64,000 nt of DNA, taken from assembly GCA_003344405.1 (NCBI GenBank), contig NOWV01000229.1, forward strand, positions 1-64,000. Direction: 5' to 3'. Source of the stretch: Trichoplax sp. H2 (taxonomy: Eukaryota; Placozoa; Uniplacotomia; Trichoplacea). Position numbers and translations under genes: made by a program. Shown here piece after piece: positions 1 to 10,799 of the stretch; positions within the stretch are counted from its first letter, which is position 1; every line of letters starts with the position of its first letter. The notes beneath the pieces are model-generated. The model was not told where the DNA came from. It was given only the letters and a program-made list of their open reading frames with translations, and searched no databases.

Positions 1-350
1 TAAATTATTCTTAGTAAGGCTATTCTACTGCGGACCATCATTAATCCAATATGGATACGACTACAGTACTTACGTAGACATTATTCACACCAGCCAAAGT
101 ACAATGAATTAACCATATCCTAATATATGATTTACAGTTCTATTTTTACCTATAGCCATATTAGTAACTCAGCAGCTTACTGTATATAGTCATCTGTACT
201 CTAGCATAGAGTCTCTACCACTACAGTCTATAGTTACAGCTACCAAATATCTCTTAGGATAAATATCTACCGTACATTATACTACACATGGCTAACAGTC
301 TACAATCACAATACTAAGTTACATTACAACACCTAAATATACTACGTATA
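1..350. repeat. Diverged repeat or paralogous 3' flank, copy 1
   Basis: This stretch aligns in the same orientation, with many substitutions and small gaps, to about 39,680-40,020. Shared blocks include ACTACAGTA.TTAC and ATGGCTAA.AGTCTACAA. The other copy lies just past the 3' end of gene C, so this may be the matching 3' flank of gene A or a dispersed element. No coding potential is seen. Confidence 0.6.
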
Positions 351-507
351 AATAGATTATTATAATATACGAATTGTGAGAATTTGCAATGCAACCATAT
401 AATTAAAAGCTTCAATACAAATAAAACTGAACTATAAGGCTGAATCTTAAATCTGTCAGATTAGTTACACTACTTTAATTAAAACTTATGAAACAGTCTG
501 AAATTAC

Positions 508-2318
508 TTGGCTTTCTCCAAATTAGATTTATTTGCCACGGCTCGAATTCCCATTAGAATTCTAGTTATCTTTATCATAAGTATAATATTGATCTAGAAA
601 ATCAGAAAGAGTATTAAAGATAGAGGTATGGTTGTATATGTTCTAATCCAAATAAACTCAGTAGTGCAGATTATCGTATCTTATATTCACTTACAATAAT
701 GACTACAAGAACGGGAATTCCGAATACGTACAATAAGAATGGATTCGAAGTAATCCAACAACTAAGAACAAAGATTGATATTTGCATCAGAGATTATAAT
801 TAGTTCTTCAAAATAATTAGGATTCTTATTGTGTAGCTTTAAATCAGTTATACTTATATCATTAAATAATCTAATTTATTTTATTAATTTTTTCCTGTAG
901 GATAATGGTAGTTATCACTAAGATAAGATGTCATCTATTAGGTTCATGTATTGATAATTTATCAACTAAAGCTGTCAATCTGTATAATAAAGCGATAATA
1001 GAAAATGTAATAGCGATAAATAATATTGGAAATAGAAGGTGGGATGCGTTTCGTCTGTACATGATTTACATATGATCTAATGAACTCTGGAATCTAAATA
1101 ATAAATAAATATAAAACCTGCTTTTTCATATATTTACAATACTGGAGTAAATAGCATAGCAAAACAAGAAGATTAGATGGATATTAGTTAGAATTAGAAT
1201 TAGAGATAGCTAGTAGAGAATGCTTCTGGTTGTACTACTCCTTATTCTAACTGATTTACACGACCCATTTATTTAATGCAATAGAGACTATTTTAATCGT
1301 AGCTGTTGTTATTGGGAATTTAGAAGAGGATTCAGTATAAGGCAAATAGTAGTCATTGTATGTCCATGCTATCACTGAAACATACTAATACTTGCTGCCA
1401 TAAAATTCTCTTTTCAGCAGGAAAGCCACAAGAACAATGATAATCGACCCACCTTTAAATTGCAGACGTAAATTGTTAGAGTTATAGTATCAATTCCTCT
1501 ACTCCGATATTTCATTACTGAGCACTTACTCCATCCTAAAACATTATATATCACGCAAGAAAAGACCGTTTCTGGCCATTGAGTAGCCATTTTAAAAGTA
1601 ATGATTCCTTCCACCAGCATCCAAGCAAAGGACGCCAAAAACGAAAAGTGAAGAATTGCGGCAATAATCTGACATAATACCTAATCGATCGAATAATCAT
1701 CGCCGACAATGGACTTTAATAAGGTGAAATCTATTTTTAAATATTATCTTCATAGAAAAAGATGCCTTAAATGAGTTTGTACATTAAAAATCTACATTAT
1801 TTATATTTGAACATTCAGATATATTTGATTTTATGTTAATTCTTAATTTTTTTAGAACTCAGATTACTATTAAAATATAATCTGTTCATAGCTGAGGTCA
1901 GTCTTCTATTTATATCATCGTGATGGATTTTTAGTCTAAGCAAATCTTAATTAGTGATATTAAATTAATTGAATCATTTACCATATTATCAGTTCTATCA
2001 ATCCCAGCTAAAAATATACAAGTGGAAATAATCAAAGATCCTGCCAAATTAGCATGTATCATACCGCGAATGCTATGAAATCGTCTGTTTTAAGTAAATC
2101 GTTTAATTTCAATATTAGCATAAAAAATAATAATAAATTATTTAACTCTACAGTACATTTCTTATCTAGGTAACAAAAACAACATAAATTTGTGTATTTG
2201 CCCAGTTAGTTGGAAATTAATAGAAATAACACCTGACAGTAGTGAAAGTCCAGAGGGTTATTAGTAGGCAAAATAACGAAATAGATAATCCAACATATGT
2301 TAAAATACTTAAAATTTT
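508..2318 (-). CDS. Gene A seven-helix exons, TM1 to TM5
   Basis: Six exons: TM1 (2233-2318), TM2 (1982-2084, with RFHSIRGMIHANLA), TM3 (1530-1680, LCQIIAAILHFSFL then SFAWMLVEGI, an aGPCR signature), TM4 start (1386-1452), TM4/TM5 with the conserved CW of extracellular loop 2 (695-761, CWITSNPFLLYVFGIP), and TM5/intracellular loop 3 (508-593). Lengths 86, 103, 151, 67, 67 and 86 equal those of genes B and C exactly. The TM3 Cys and the loop-2 Cys can form the usual disulfide. TM6 would be next but is absent from 1-507. Confidence 0.9.
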
Positions 2319-5300
2319 CTGATGAAGAGGATCAACCTTTATTGGAAAGAAAGCAAAAGATTGTTTTATCAGCTAGTACTTTTTAATTAAACGGTCAATT
2401 TATAGTGAAATATAAATGTGAAACTCTAGAGTTTACCAAATATGGAGCAAGTTGGAGTAAAACTGAGAAACTGGTCAAATGATAGGCAATACATTTGACT
2501 ATTGTACTATTTAATCTCTGAGTTTCAACTCCATCTGTAGCCCATTGACTAATAAATATTTAATGAGAAAAGATAAGAATAAGTCAGTTTAGGTATTTAA
2601 TTTAAGATAAATTTCAGTGAATAAAGGCAGAAATAAGTCTTATTGCAGTAAAGATTTGAAGGTAGGAATACTTACTTTCCATTCCAATAACTACACAAAG
2701 GTTGAATCGTGCTGTTCTAGTTTAAAAACGATAGAAAGTTAATAACTACAAGTAGTAAACTATAATAAGCGATAATCACATAGATTAAGCGAAAGATTAC
2801 GTCATTGATAGCAGATGCAATTATTTTGTTAACTTAGTTCTTTCAACTTTCACTACCTCATCGATTTTAAAGTAAAAGATAATTGGATCTTGAAATTTCT
2901 TTGTTATTAAAGGTTGAATTTTACATAATACGGAATGTTTAAGTGGTGGCCATTTACTGCAAATCGAAAAGAAAATTTTAACTGGCAAAACCAGCCCTTT
3001 GGTCTTAAAAAAATTAATACATTCGTATTTTGTAGCAAAATAATATTCATTTACAAAATTAAAGGAAAATTGATTTAAGATGCAAATTATTAGTCTCTCT
3101 CTATCTATAGTATCGAAATACCATACTTAGGCAGCAATAGCACTAGAACAGTAAATTTAAAATAAAACATTTTCCAGAAGCGAATTATGATCTTAGATTG
3201 TATTCGCGTTTAAGTTTACTAGTGCAATACAGAAGCATGATTCATACAGTTATTTAATATGGCATTTTTTGCTACGGAATTAATATTCTTCAATAGCATA
3301 ATTTGTGCAATAAGTTTTCTGTTAGATTACCATCAGACGGTTTTAACAGTTTGTAAGCATTCTAATATTACGATAACTTGCCAATTTTCTTTTCTACTGT
3401 CACTTATTTATACTGTAATTTAAAAACTTGTCAAATATAGAATTTTAATTACAGTATAGAGATATTGCGGTACTTTCATTGCATATTTTACTTTAAATCG
3501 ATCATACAGTACGAAATATTAACAAATAGGCTCAGCAGTTTTATTAACCTGCTACTTATTTGAACCGGTAAAGTTTCATAAACGCCGACAACCAGTTGAA
3601 ATCTCTCTGTAGGATTATTAAAATCAACTATTACAGCTAGCATTAATACCATAAACTTATTGAAGATGAATACGTATATATCTCTCACCAGAAGATTCCC
3701 TTGGCACAACAGATATTGGTATTTCAACCTTTACTGGACTACCAAAGGTTGTAAACTGCAAATATGGATTTTTTCCCTTCAAGCTAACAGTTATCGATTC
3801 ACTAATATCATTTCTAAATGCTTTCATCAAGAAATAATAGACTCCTAAAATACAAAAGAAGTTTCTAAGGCCGCATATTCGAATTTAAATAGCTAAGACA
3901 TTAATATTATTAGTTTTATGAAACTATATAGTTTTTTAGGCATATGTTACGAGCTAGGAATAGCCCTAACTTGCGACAAGAATTGAGAGAGTGATTTCTA
4001 CCCTTTACCACTGTTATTTCAAATATCAAACAAATGATATATAAAAACAGATAGGGTTTAACACAGGGAGACCTTCAAGACTTACTAAAAAATCGCAATC
4101 TAATTTATTGTCGGCGAACTTGCCGTTTAAATAGGTTTCGGACCTAAAACCAATTTAGCTACATAAGTTATCTCGTCTATTGGAAATTAACCAAATTAAT
4201 ACCCTAAAGAAATTCTATCTGTACAGATTAGATACAGTCTAATCCTATTACATTTACTGTAACAGTATTAAAATAAACAATGCTTATTAACAGTTTAACA
4301 GATACATATAAAGCTACTCTACTAAGACATTTCCTCTAAACTTAGAAATTGTACTTTGAACCTTATCAACCTTGGAGGTGATAGATATAATCCAATTTAG
4401 CTGGTTGGCTATTACTATTTTAGTCTATGTAATCCCAAATTAAAGATATTAACTGTTAACTATTAAAATTACAATTAAAGAGACCGTAAAACATTTCTGA
4501 GATATAAACATATATAGAAATTAACATACAAATAAAGTATACGTCACGAAGATTACCTTCATGATACAATATAATTCTGTCGTTGTACAGTAGTATAAAA
4601 GTTCATCTCGTTAACGTTTATACGAATATCAAATTTCGATTGGCATGCAACTACATTGGTGACTAAACCTACGGCAGTGATATATGTTTCAAATATGGTT
4701 GTTAAAGTGCAATCGAAAACAGAGCATGTTTAGAAATACATTACTATCTATTTTACAAATATAATCTACTTTGTGCAATACTACGTTAATATTATAAAAT
4801 GGCAATAACTACTCTAATTTCCTATTAAATGCTATCGTACTTTACAATAAATCAGATCTTAAGGACTGATTTTAATTAAGGACTATCCAATTAGTGATAC
4901 CGTATGTACTTTGCTACAATAGAATATCGATGTATTTACAACCACTAAGACGTTTATTTCAATAATACTATGCTCTCATGGTCTAAACCAATTAATTTAT
5001 GCTATTAATAACTCACTAGCTAACTTGCCCGTCGAGATCGAAACTATACCGGTAAAACTGTTACATCTATCGTCAAAGTGCTATAATTTACGTACTACTA
5101 GTAGTATCTTAATGTAAATGTATTCGAAGACAAGTACTGCGTGATCTTGCAAGCAAGCCTACAAACGTGATCAATGTGTATCACGAATTTTCAAACACAG
5201 CAACTATGCTATGAGAATCTGCATTGTACTAGCTGAAAATATAGTAAATATAATCTATTGATAGTGTACTAGTATCAATATTCTATGTAACAATTGCAAA

Positions 5301-8300
5301 CCAACAAAAATTGGCTAATTACATCAGTAAATATTTGGACTGTGGCAATTACAAGTACCTAATATTGTATTTAAACATATAAAGGTCAAAATTATCATGA
5401 AACATAAGGATAACCGCTTAAGTGATCATACTTTATTAGCATATTGAGTGATAATTCGATTTTGAAGTCATTATTAAATTTAGTACTCATATTATATTTA
5501 CCTAAGGTCTTGTTGTGATACCATAGCTGTGCGATACTACTATTCGCTGCTAAATTTTGTGCTAATTGTAAGCCAGCACTTTCCAGGTCTTCGATATTTG
5601 TATTTGCATCGATATTAGTTCTATTAATAGGATTTGATGTTGATAGATGTGTATTTGATTTTGATGTAGTCGATGCAGGTGCTATCGAAGGTATCGCTGT
5701 TATTAGATCTAGAAAAAATGATGAGTATTGAGAAAAATTCTTAAGATTTCATATTCATCTCCTAACTATGAGCAAAACTGAGATTATGAACGAGAGGTAA
5801 AAATTATTTAATCATAGTATATAGTTGCGAATCAACTACTGTAGTTAAACTATCTATTCACCCCATACTCAAAAAAATATAATATCGAAATCGTGAAAGT
5901 ATAATCTAGCTAAGTTAGTATCTTCATTTAGAACCAGAAATAATTACTTCATAATGATTGGTAATTTTCGTGATAGAAAATTACAAAATTCATAATCATG
6001 CCTTGAAAGTATTCTTAGAATTAATCAAATCTATTTTTAGAACTAAGATGATAAAACGAGATTGAGCTACAAGAAATAGATGGATTTTATGGTTGTGTTA
6101 TAATCTATAGATTTAAATTATTCTATAAAATTCATTACCGTCGTCATTTAGTGCTTTTTGACATATCGGGTAAGCTAATTGACTAATGCAATCAGCTGGA
6201 ATCCAACTCCAAGACTCCGTCTCAATATCATATTGCAAAATAACGCATTGATGGCCACTAGGTTTAGTCTTTAATTTTGTAGTATCATTTCGATAAACTT
6301 TAGCGTTTTTTTGGATCCAAAAGTAATCTTGTGGATCTTTCTGAAATAATCCAATCCAAAACGACTGATTTAAATAGCTAAAAGGCTTGGCTCTAAATTG
6401 CACCTTATTTAGTATTACGCTTTCTACAAAATTTTGCTCTTCTCGAGTGTTTAATAAGACCAAATCTGAATTCCAATAATGACAAATTTCGCGAGCTTCG
6501 TAAAAAGCTGCGGGTGAATTGAATATTTTAATACAACTAGAATTCTGAAAATCCCATGAATTGGGGCAAACGGAGTGCTGCTTATCTGCGATGAAATGAC
6601 ATTAACATAATTAATTAAGTTTTGATAGATTATATTATTAATTATTAGACATTATCCTTAACGTCACAATTATAGAATATTTTAGAGTAAAGTGATCGTT
6701 CCATTATAAAATAAGGAAAATTACACATCTTATCACAACCCTTACGAAATATTTTGGGACTTCTAAGGATATCATTGGATGTTCCAGTTGCAGCTGAAAT
6801 GATCGATAAATACAAAGTTTTTGAATATATACGATAATATAACTAATAAGGATGAGAAACAAAATTATTTGTTCGAGTATTCTGCAGTTTATTTAAAGAA
6901 AGGTATCTTTCTAAAACCAATAACTGGTATTTTACTCCTGCACTACCTAAACTAAACTATTGAATACCTCGATAATATTAGAGCTACTAGTAAGCTGGTA
7001 CTGCGTTCCAAATTAAATGATAAACTATTTGTAATTTTAATGATATTAATAGTTATAAATGTATTATGCGTGGCATGCTATTATCAACATGACACCAAAT
7101 TGGGCTACCATATTTAAATCATATCTTACATCTTTGGCAAAGGGCTTTATATTTATTGTCACAATTTCGAATATACCAAAAACTGATTGTTTCATTATAC
7201 TTTTTCAAGGTAACACAGCCAGTCCCATTAGCTACACTTGGCACTCCAGTTGCCCAATTAGAATAGTTAAATCGTGTTCTATTATCATACCACACGAAAG
7301 AATCTAATCTCGATTGTAATCCTATCCAAACTTCATCCCCATCATTTAGTATAGTATTGACGATCAATCCAACTTTATGGTCATAAATAATTCCGGGATG
7401 GGAAGCTTGAGAATCTTGACATTGGCTCTCATATTCTCCGTAAGTTATCTTGCTACTTATAATGTCAAAGCAGTATTTACCATGTAGCAGCCAACTTCCC
7501 TGGCAGGTAGCTGTTAAATTCATGTAGCCATGACGAAATTTAACTCAATTACAAACATCATTTATTGTTATTACTAACTAATAACTATTTTTGTGATTCT
7601 GCTATCTAAGGATGGTGATAATGTTGATTTATCTTTGCGGTCTAAGTTGCATAATTTATTTTTTAGTAGCATTCTATAGGAAGAGACGTTCTGAACTATT
7701 AAATAGTAAGCTATATACAGTAAAAGATTGCCAGTGACGAATGAGATATGCAAACCCGCTTTATTTCTGGTTACAATAATATCCTTAATTGATATAAGTA
7801 TTTTACTTACGAAAAATGGTCTTCCCATTGATGCAACAATATTGGTGGTGGGGTTACTCTAAATTCGAAATAAACAAGTCAAAAATTGATTTCCTTAAAA
7901 TAAATTATGTAAAGAACATTACTTTTCGAAATTACTACTGCCAAAACAACACAGTATTAGCATGCTTAGTTAAAATAGGAAAAAAGCCTAATTGATAGCA
8001 GAAATCTCGTTAGACTAGCATACGAATATATTAAGATTGCAAAAATTCTAAATAAACTTTAAAACAAATAATTTAGTACTATTTATTCGTTCATATAGTG
8101 CGGATATATTTTATGCCCTGTTAGCATTAAATCTTAAAGGATCAATAAAACTGAAATTAACACAAGTCAATATCGAATATTATGTGCAATTTTGTAGCAA
8201 CAGTCAAGGCTATCTTGCAACTGTATTAACAGTCTGCAGGTCAAATTTATTATTGTAATACAATATCATATCATTGTCAGCTTTTCTATTACAATAATCT

Positions 8301-10792
8301 GATAGAAAACTTTAATTAATTATGCATGTGTAAATTCGGTGCGATCATACCAAAATATCAGTAGAGGCTTGAGCTCTGGCATCTATGGTAAACAACAAAT
8401 ACAATAAAATATGCATACATGTTTACGATAAAAATGTGAAAGATAGCATTAGATTACCAGCGCCATAATGTAAGTGTAAGTTATAGATGAATTTATATCA
8501 GATTAGACGCTTTTGTGTATCTGAAATTGAATTACCTTGCATACAAAGCGGATAAAAATGTCGATAATTTAGACATTTTTGTAGCCGCCAATGAATGGTA
8601 GAATGAATCACTCCGGCTACCATACAAATATCAACTGCTCTGAGGTGCGGATATGTTTGATATTCATCTTTGCCAAACCACTTTAGACCGCTACTGTTTG
8701 ATTTGAGGGCAACCCATAAAGATTTTCCTGTAGATAGGACTATACTCTCAACGAAATTAAATTCAGACTTATCACGTATAATCGCTAAGGTTGCGTTCAT
8801 ACTGATGCAATACGCGAATGCATTAGACCAAGAACTAAAGTTAGTTGCAGGGGAATAGTAACAATTGCCTCCAATTTGCAACCAGTTTACTGGACAGCTT
8901 AGATCTATGCGATTTTTAGATGATAAAATTCACTAATCAAACATTGAAATGTAGACAAGCGAAAAATTATGTGGTGGATGGGTTCTATAACCCATTCGAC
9001 TAGCAATTACGAATTCAAAATTCGAGTTATTAAAACTGAGCATATCTCTAACGTGATATAAATTAGGTAAACATCGTATTTAACTAAAAATTAAAAACTA
9101 AAAATATGGCTTATCCATCGTAACAGTCGTCGTACAATTAACTCATTAAGTACAATATAATAGATTACTCTACCACCTACGGCTACTTTAGCTCATTTTA
9201 TTGCTGCAATTAGCTGAAATTATTACATCGGTATTATAGATTTCGTTATTTTAAGAGCAGATTGATCGATTTAGTCCCTTTCTTACTTTGTTCGCAAATA
9301 AAAGGATAAAATGAATTACACCTTCTGTTATTCCACAATAAAGTTGCGCTGTCGATCGTAATGCAATTTCCTGACTGTGGATCAGCCGCTTTTGGCTGAC
9401 CAAACTGTCCCCAGTTGGTGAACGATGGATAAATAGAAAAGTCTGGCATTAACCACTTAAACTGTTGAAATTCTGTCGGCTTTGAGTTGTTCGCTTTTAA
9501 GCCAATCCATAATTCAGATCGTCGTATCATAAGCGATTTTAAAGCTTGTAATTTATTATATGATTCAATCTGGACTAGCTGCTTGCCAAGACTTATACAA
9601 TACTTTTTGGATAGACTAAAAATTAAGCTCTCATAATATGAAGTTACGCAAGTAGAGCCAAATAGCACAGATGGAGCCTTGCAGAATTCATCCCCTAAAC
9701 GAAAATACAACGTTAGTATAGTCACTGGGTTAGTTTATTAACAATTCCTATATTTATACGTTGTTTGTAGTAATTTATAAATTGCATCAACTTTTAATAA
9801 AGAAAAGAGCTTACTGAATGGAATAAAATAACTAGACAGCAGATACGATGTCAGAGTCCAGTTTGAAGAGGTATTTCTCAGATCTTAACGTAGATCGAAT
9901 TTAAAAATTTAATAATTATGCAAGATTATGATTGCATTAACATCTCAGAATTCGTTTATGCCGTAATAGAACTATATAGTATAACTACTATACTTTATTA
10001 ATCTCTATTTTGTAGCTTAAGTTCGTCTGAAACGATCGTTAGATTAACGATTTAATTTCAATCCAAACTGTAAGTATTTCAAACCAATTCATGACTTTTA
10101 ATATTTTACTTAATCTACCAGCAAAGCTGAATTCTTTGTGTAATACTAGGTAACAGTTTTGCCCGTCCTTACCTAGCTGGCATATAAAGGAAAAGTTATC
10201 AGCGCAATTTAAGTTGATCCAGGACAGCTGAGTACTAGATTTTCCTAAAGATACACCAGCACATAACTTTGCTGAATTAATAACTATATTCTCATGCCAT
10301 GAGTTCCAATTTCCAACGGTATTATTGCTATTTATCCATTTAGCATGAGTAAATGTTCCATTTAAATCCATAAGGCCGATCCAGTAATGTGCCAAATGCA
10401 AGCTATTCATACTTTTACGTAATGCTTGTATTATACCAAGAAGAATAGTATCCTCATCAGCATCGCTGATCTCCACTAAACTACCTTTATAAGTGTTTTC
10501 ACAATAACTTCTAGCACTATAGAATGATGCTTGTGATTGGCTGATAAAATAACGCTTGAAATTATGGCTAAACCATCTATCACCTGGTCAGAGATAAAAG
10601 AAATGACTTAATAATAGCTTTATTCTTGATTTATTATACTATAATTCCTATACGATAATTAAAATTTATAACAATTACATAATTAATACTTCTATGACCT
10701 ATTTTATTACCAGATGCATTTGCCATTTTAATATTGTTAAATGCAACGGAGCATAACAAACTTCCGATAACAATCCATTTTAAAGCAGAAAT
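508..10792 (-). CDS. Gene A: five-CTLD adhesion GPCR, 3' end outside window
   Basis: Partial receptor gene read right to left. Supported exons: 10711-10792 (signal-like), 10173-10583, 9287-9694, 8536-8904, 7130-7510, 6139-6585 (five CTLDs), 5502-5708 (stalk), 3689-3844, 3549-3606, 2857-2956 (GAIN), 2676-2716, 2437-2548 (GPS), 2233-2318, 1982-2084, 1530-1680, 1386-1452, 695-761, 508-593 (TM1 to TM5). All junctions keep frame (phase 1 through the stalk, later phases equal to genes B and C) and no internal stop was seen in about 1,110 codons. The expected product is a cell-surface receptor that self-cleaves at HLT and signals through seven helices. TM6, TM7 and the tail are not found before the left edge. 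The first exon has no in-frame ATG where gene B starts. Borders are inferred from paralogue alignment. Confidence 0.85.
2437..3844 (-). CDS. Gene A GAIN domain and GPS exons
   Basis: Five exons. GAIN: 3689-3844 (156 nt, ends SVVPRESSG), 3549-3606 (58 nt, RFQLVVGVYETLPVQISS) and 2857-2956 (100 nt, FQDPIIFYFKIDE). GPS: 2676-2716 (41 nt, IQPLCSYWNG) and 2437-2548 (112 nt, QWATDGVETQ then KCIAYHLTSFSVLLQ). HLT is the autoproteolysis site; TSFSVLL fits the tethered-agonist pattern with Phe at position 3 and Leu at 6 and 7. The second and fourth GPS cysteines are missing (V and A). Lengths and phases match genes B and C. Confidence 0.9.
5502..5708 (-). CDS. Gene A stalk exon (Ser/Thr/Asn-rich)
   Basis: This 69-codon phase 1-1 exon begins LITAIPSIAPAST and ends GLQLAQNLAANSS..KTLG. 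The first half is low-complexity Thr/Ser/Asn, likely a glycosylated spacer. The second half is shared by all three paralogues (GLxLA, then TLG or ALG at the splice donor) and probably starts the GAIN fold. Confidence 0.85.
6139..6585 (-). CDS. Gene A CTLD5 exon
   Basis: 149-codon phase 1-1 exon, last CTLD before the stalk. It holds the CTLD core SFWIGLFQK, then a long loop, HQCVILQYD, SWSWIPADC and YPICQK. WIPADC replaces WND..C, and there is no EPN or QPD. The acceptor after CGCAG at 6586-6590 was chosen over a nearer AG because it keeps phase 1. Confidence 0.88.
7130..7510 (-). CDS. Gene A CTLD4 exon
   Basis: 127-codon phase 1-1 exon. Features: TCQGSWLLHGKYCF, GDEVWIGLQS, NWATGVPS, GCVTLKK and a C-terminal RNC..ALCQR. 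VPS stands where EPN/QPD would be, and WYIRNC replaces WND..C. The donor is GTAAGA. Confidence 0.9.
8536..8904 (-). CDS. Gene A CTLD3 exon
   Basis: 123-codon phase 1-1 exon with LSCPVNWLQIGGNCY, LWVALKSNSSGLKW, DICMVAG and HWRLQKCLNY..YPLCMQ. This position keeps 369 nt in all three genes and is a compact CTLD: WVAL/WIAL instead of WIGL, and no room for the EPN loop. Confidence 0.9.
9287..9694 (-). CDS. Gene A CTLD2 exon
   Basis: 136-codon phase 1-1 exon: FCKAPSVLFGSTC, LGKQLVQIES, ELWIGLKANN, NWGQFGQPK, DPQSGNCITI, LLWNNRRC and YPFICEQ. Of all the CTLDs here this is closest to a canonical fold, with QPK near QPD and WNN near WND, but both acidic residues are missing. Confidence 0.92.
10173..10583 (-). 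CDS. Gene A CTLD1 exon
   Basis: 137-codon phase 1-1 exon, same length as in gene B. Features: RWFSHNFKRYFISQSQAS, GSLVEISDADED, HYWIGLMDLNGTF, KLCAGVSLG, LSWINLNCADNFSFICQL. The exon ends CAGCTAG before donor GTAAGG. No EPN or WND. Confidence 0.9.
10711..10792 (-). CDS. Gene A signal-peptide-like exon with no start codon
   Basis: The frame KWIVIGSLLCSVAFNNIKM ends in phase 1 at donor GTAATA (10705-10710) and aligns with the gene B signal exon (WIALGSL). Gene B has ATG two codons before the Trp; here that codon is TTA, and an in-frame TAG lies seven codons upstream of the Trp-containing block. The sequence just 5' ends in CTATTTAG, a usable acceptor, so the ATG may be on a further upstream exon. 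Otherwise gene A has lost its start. Confidence 0.6.
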
Positions 10793-10799
10793 CTAAATA

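Noticed and set aside
3101-3240. Candidate third GAIN exon of gene A around FYFKFTV.
   Set aside because: A better exon at 2857-2956 matches genes B and C in length (100 nt), phase and sequence.
7059-7307. Plus-strand frame over gene A CTLD4; also 8670-8858, 47162-47374, 49436-49624 and 49624-49830.
   Set aside because: These are shadows of CTLD exons in other frames, with no domain of their own.
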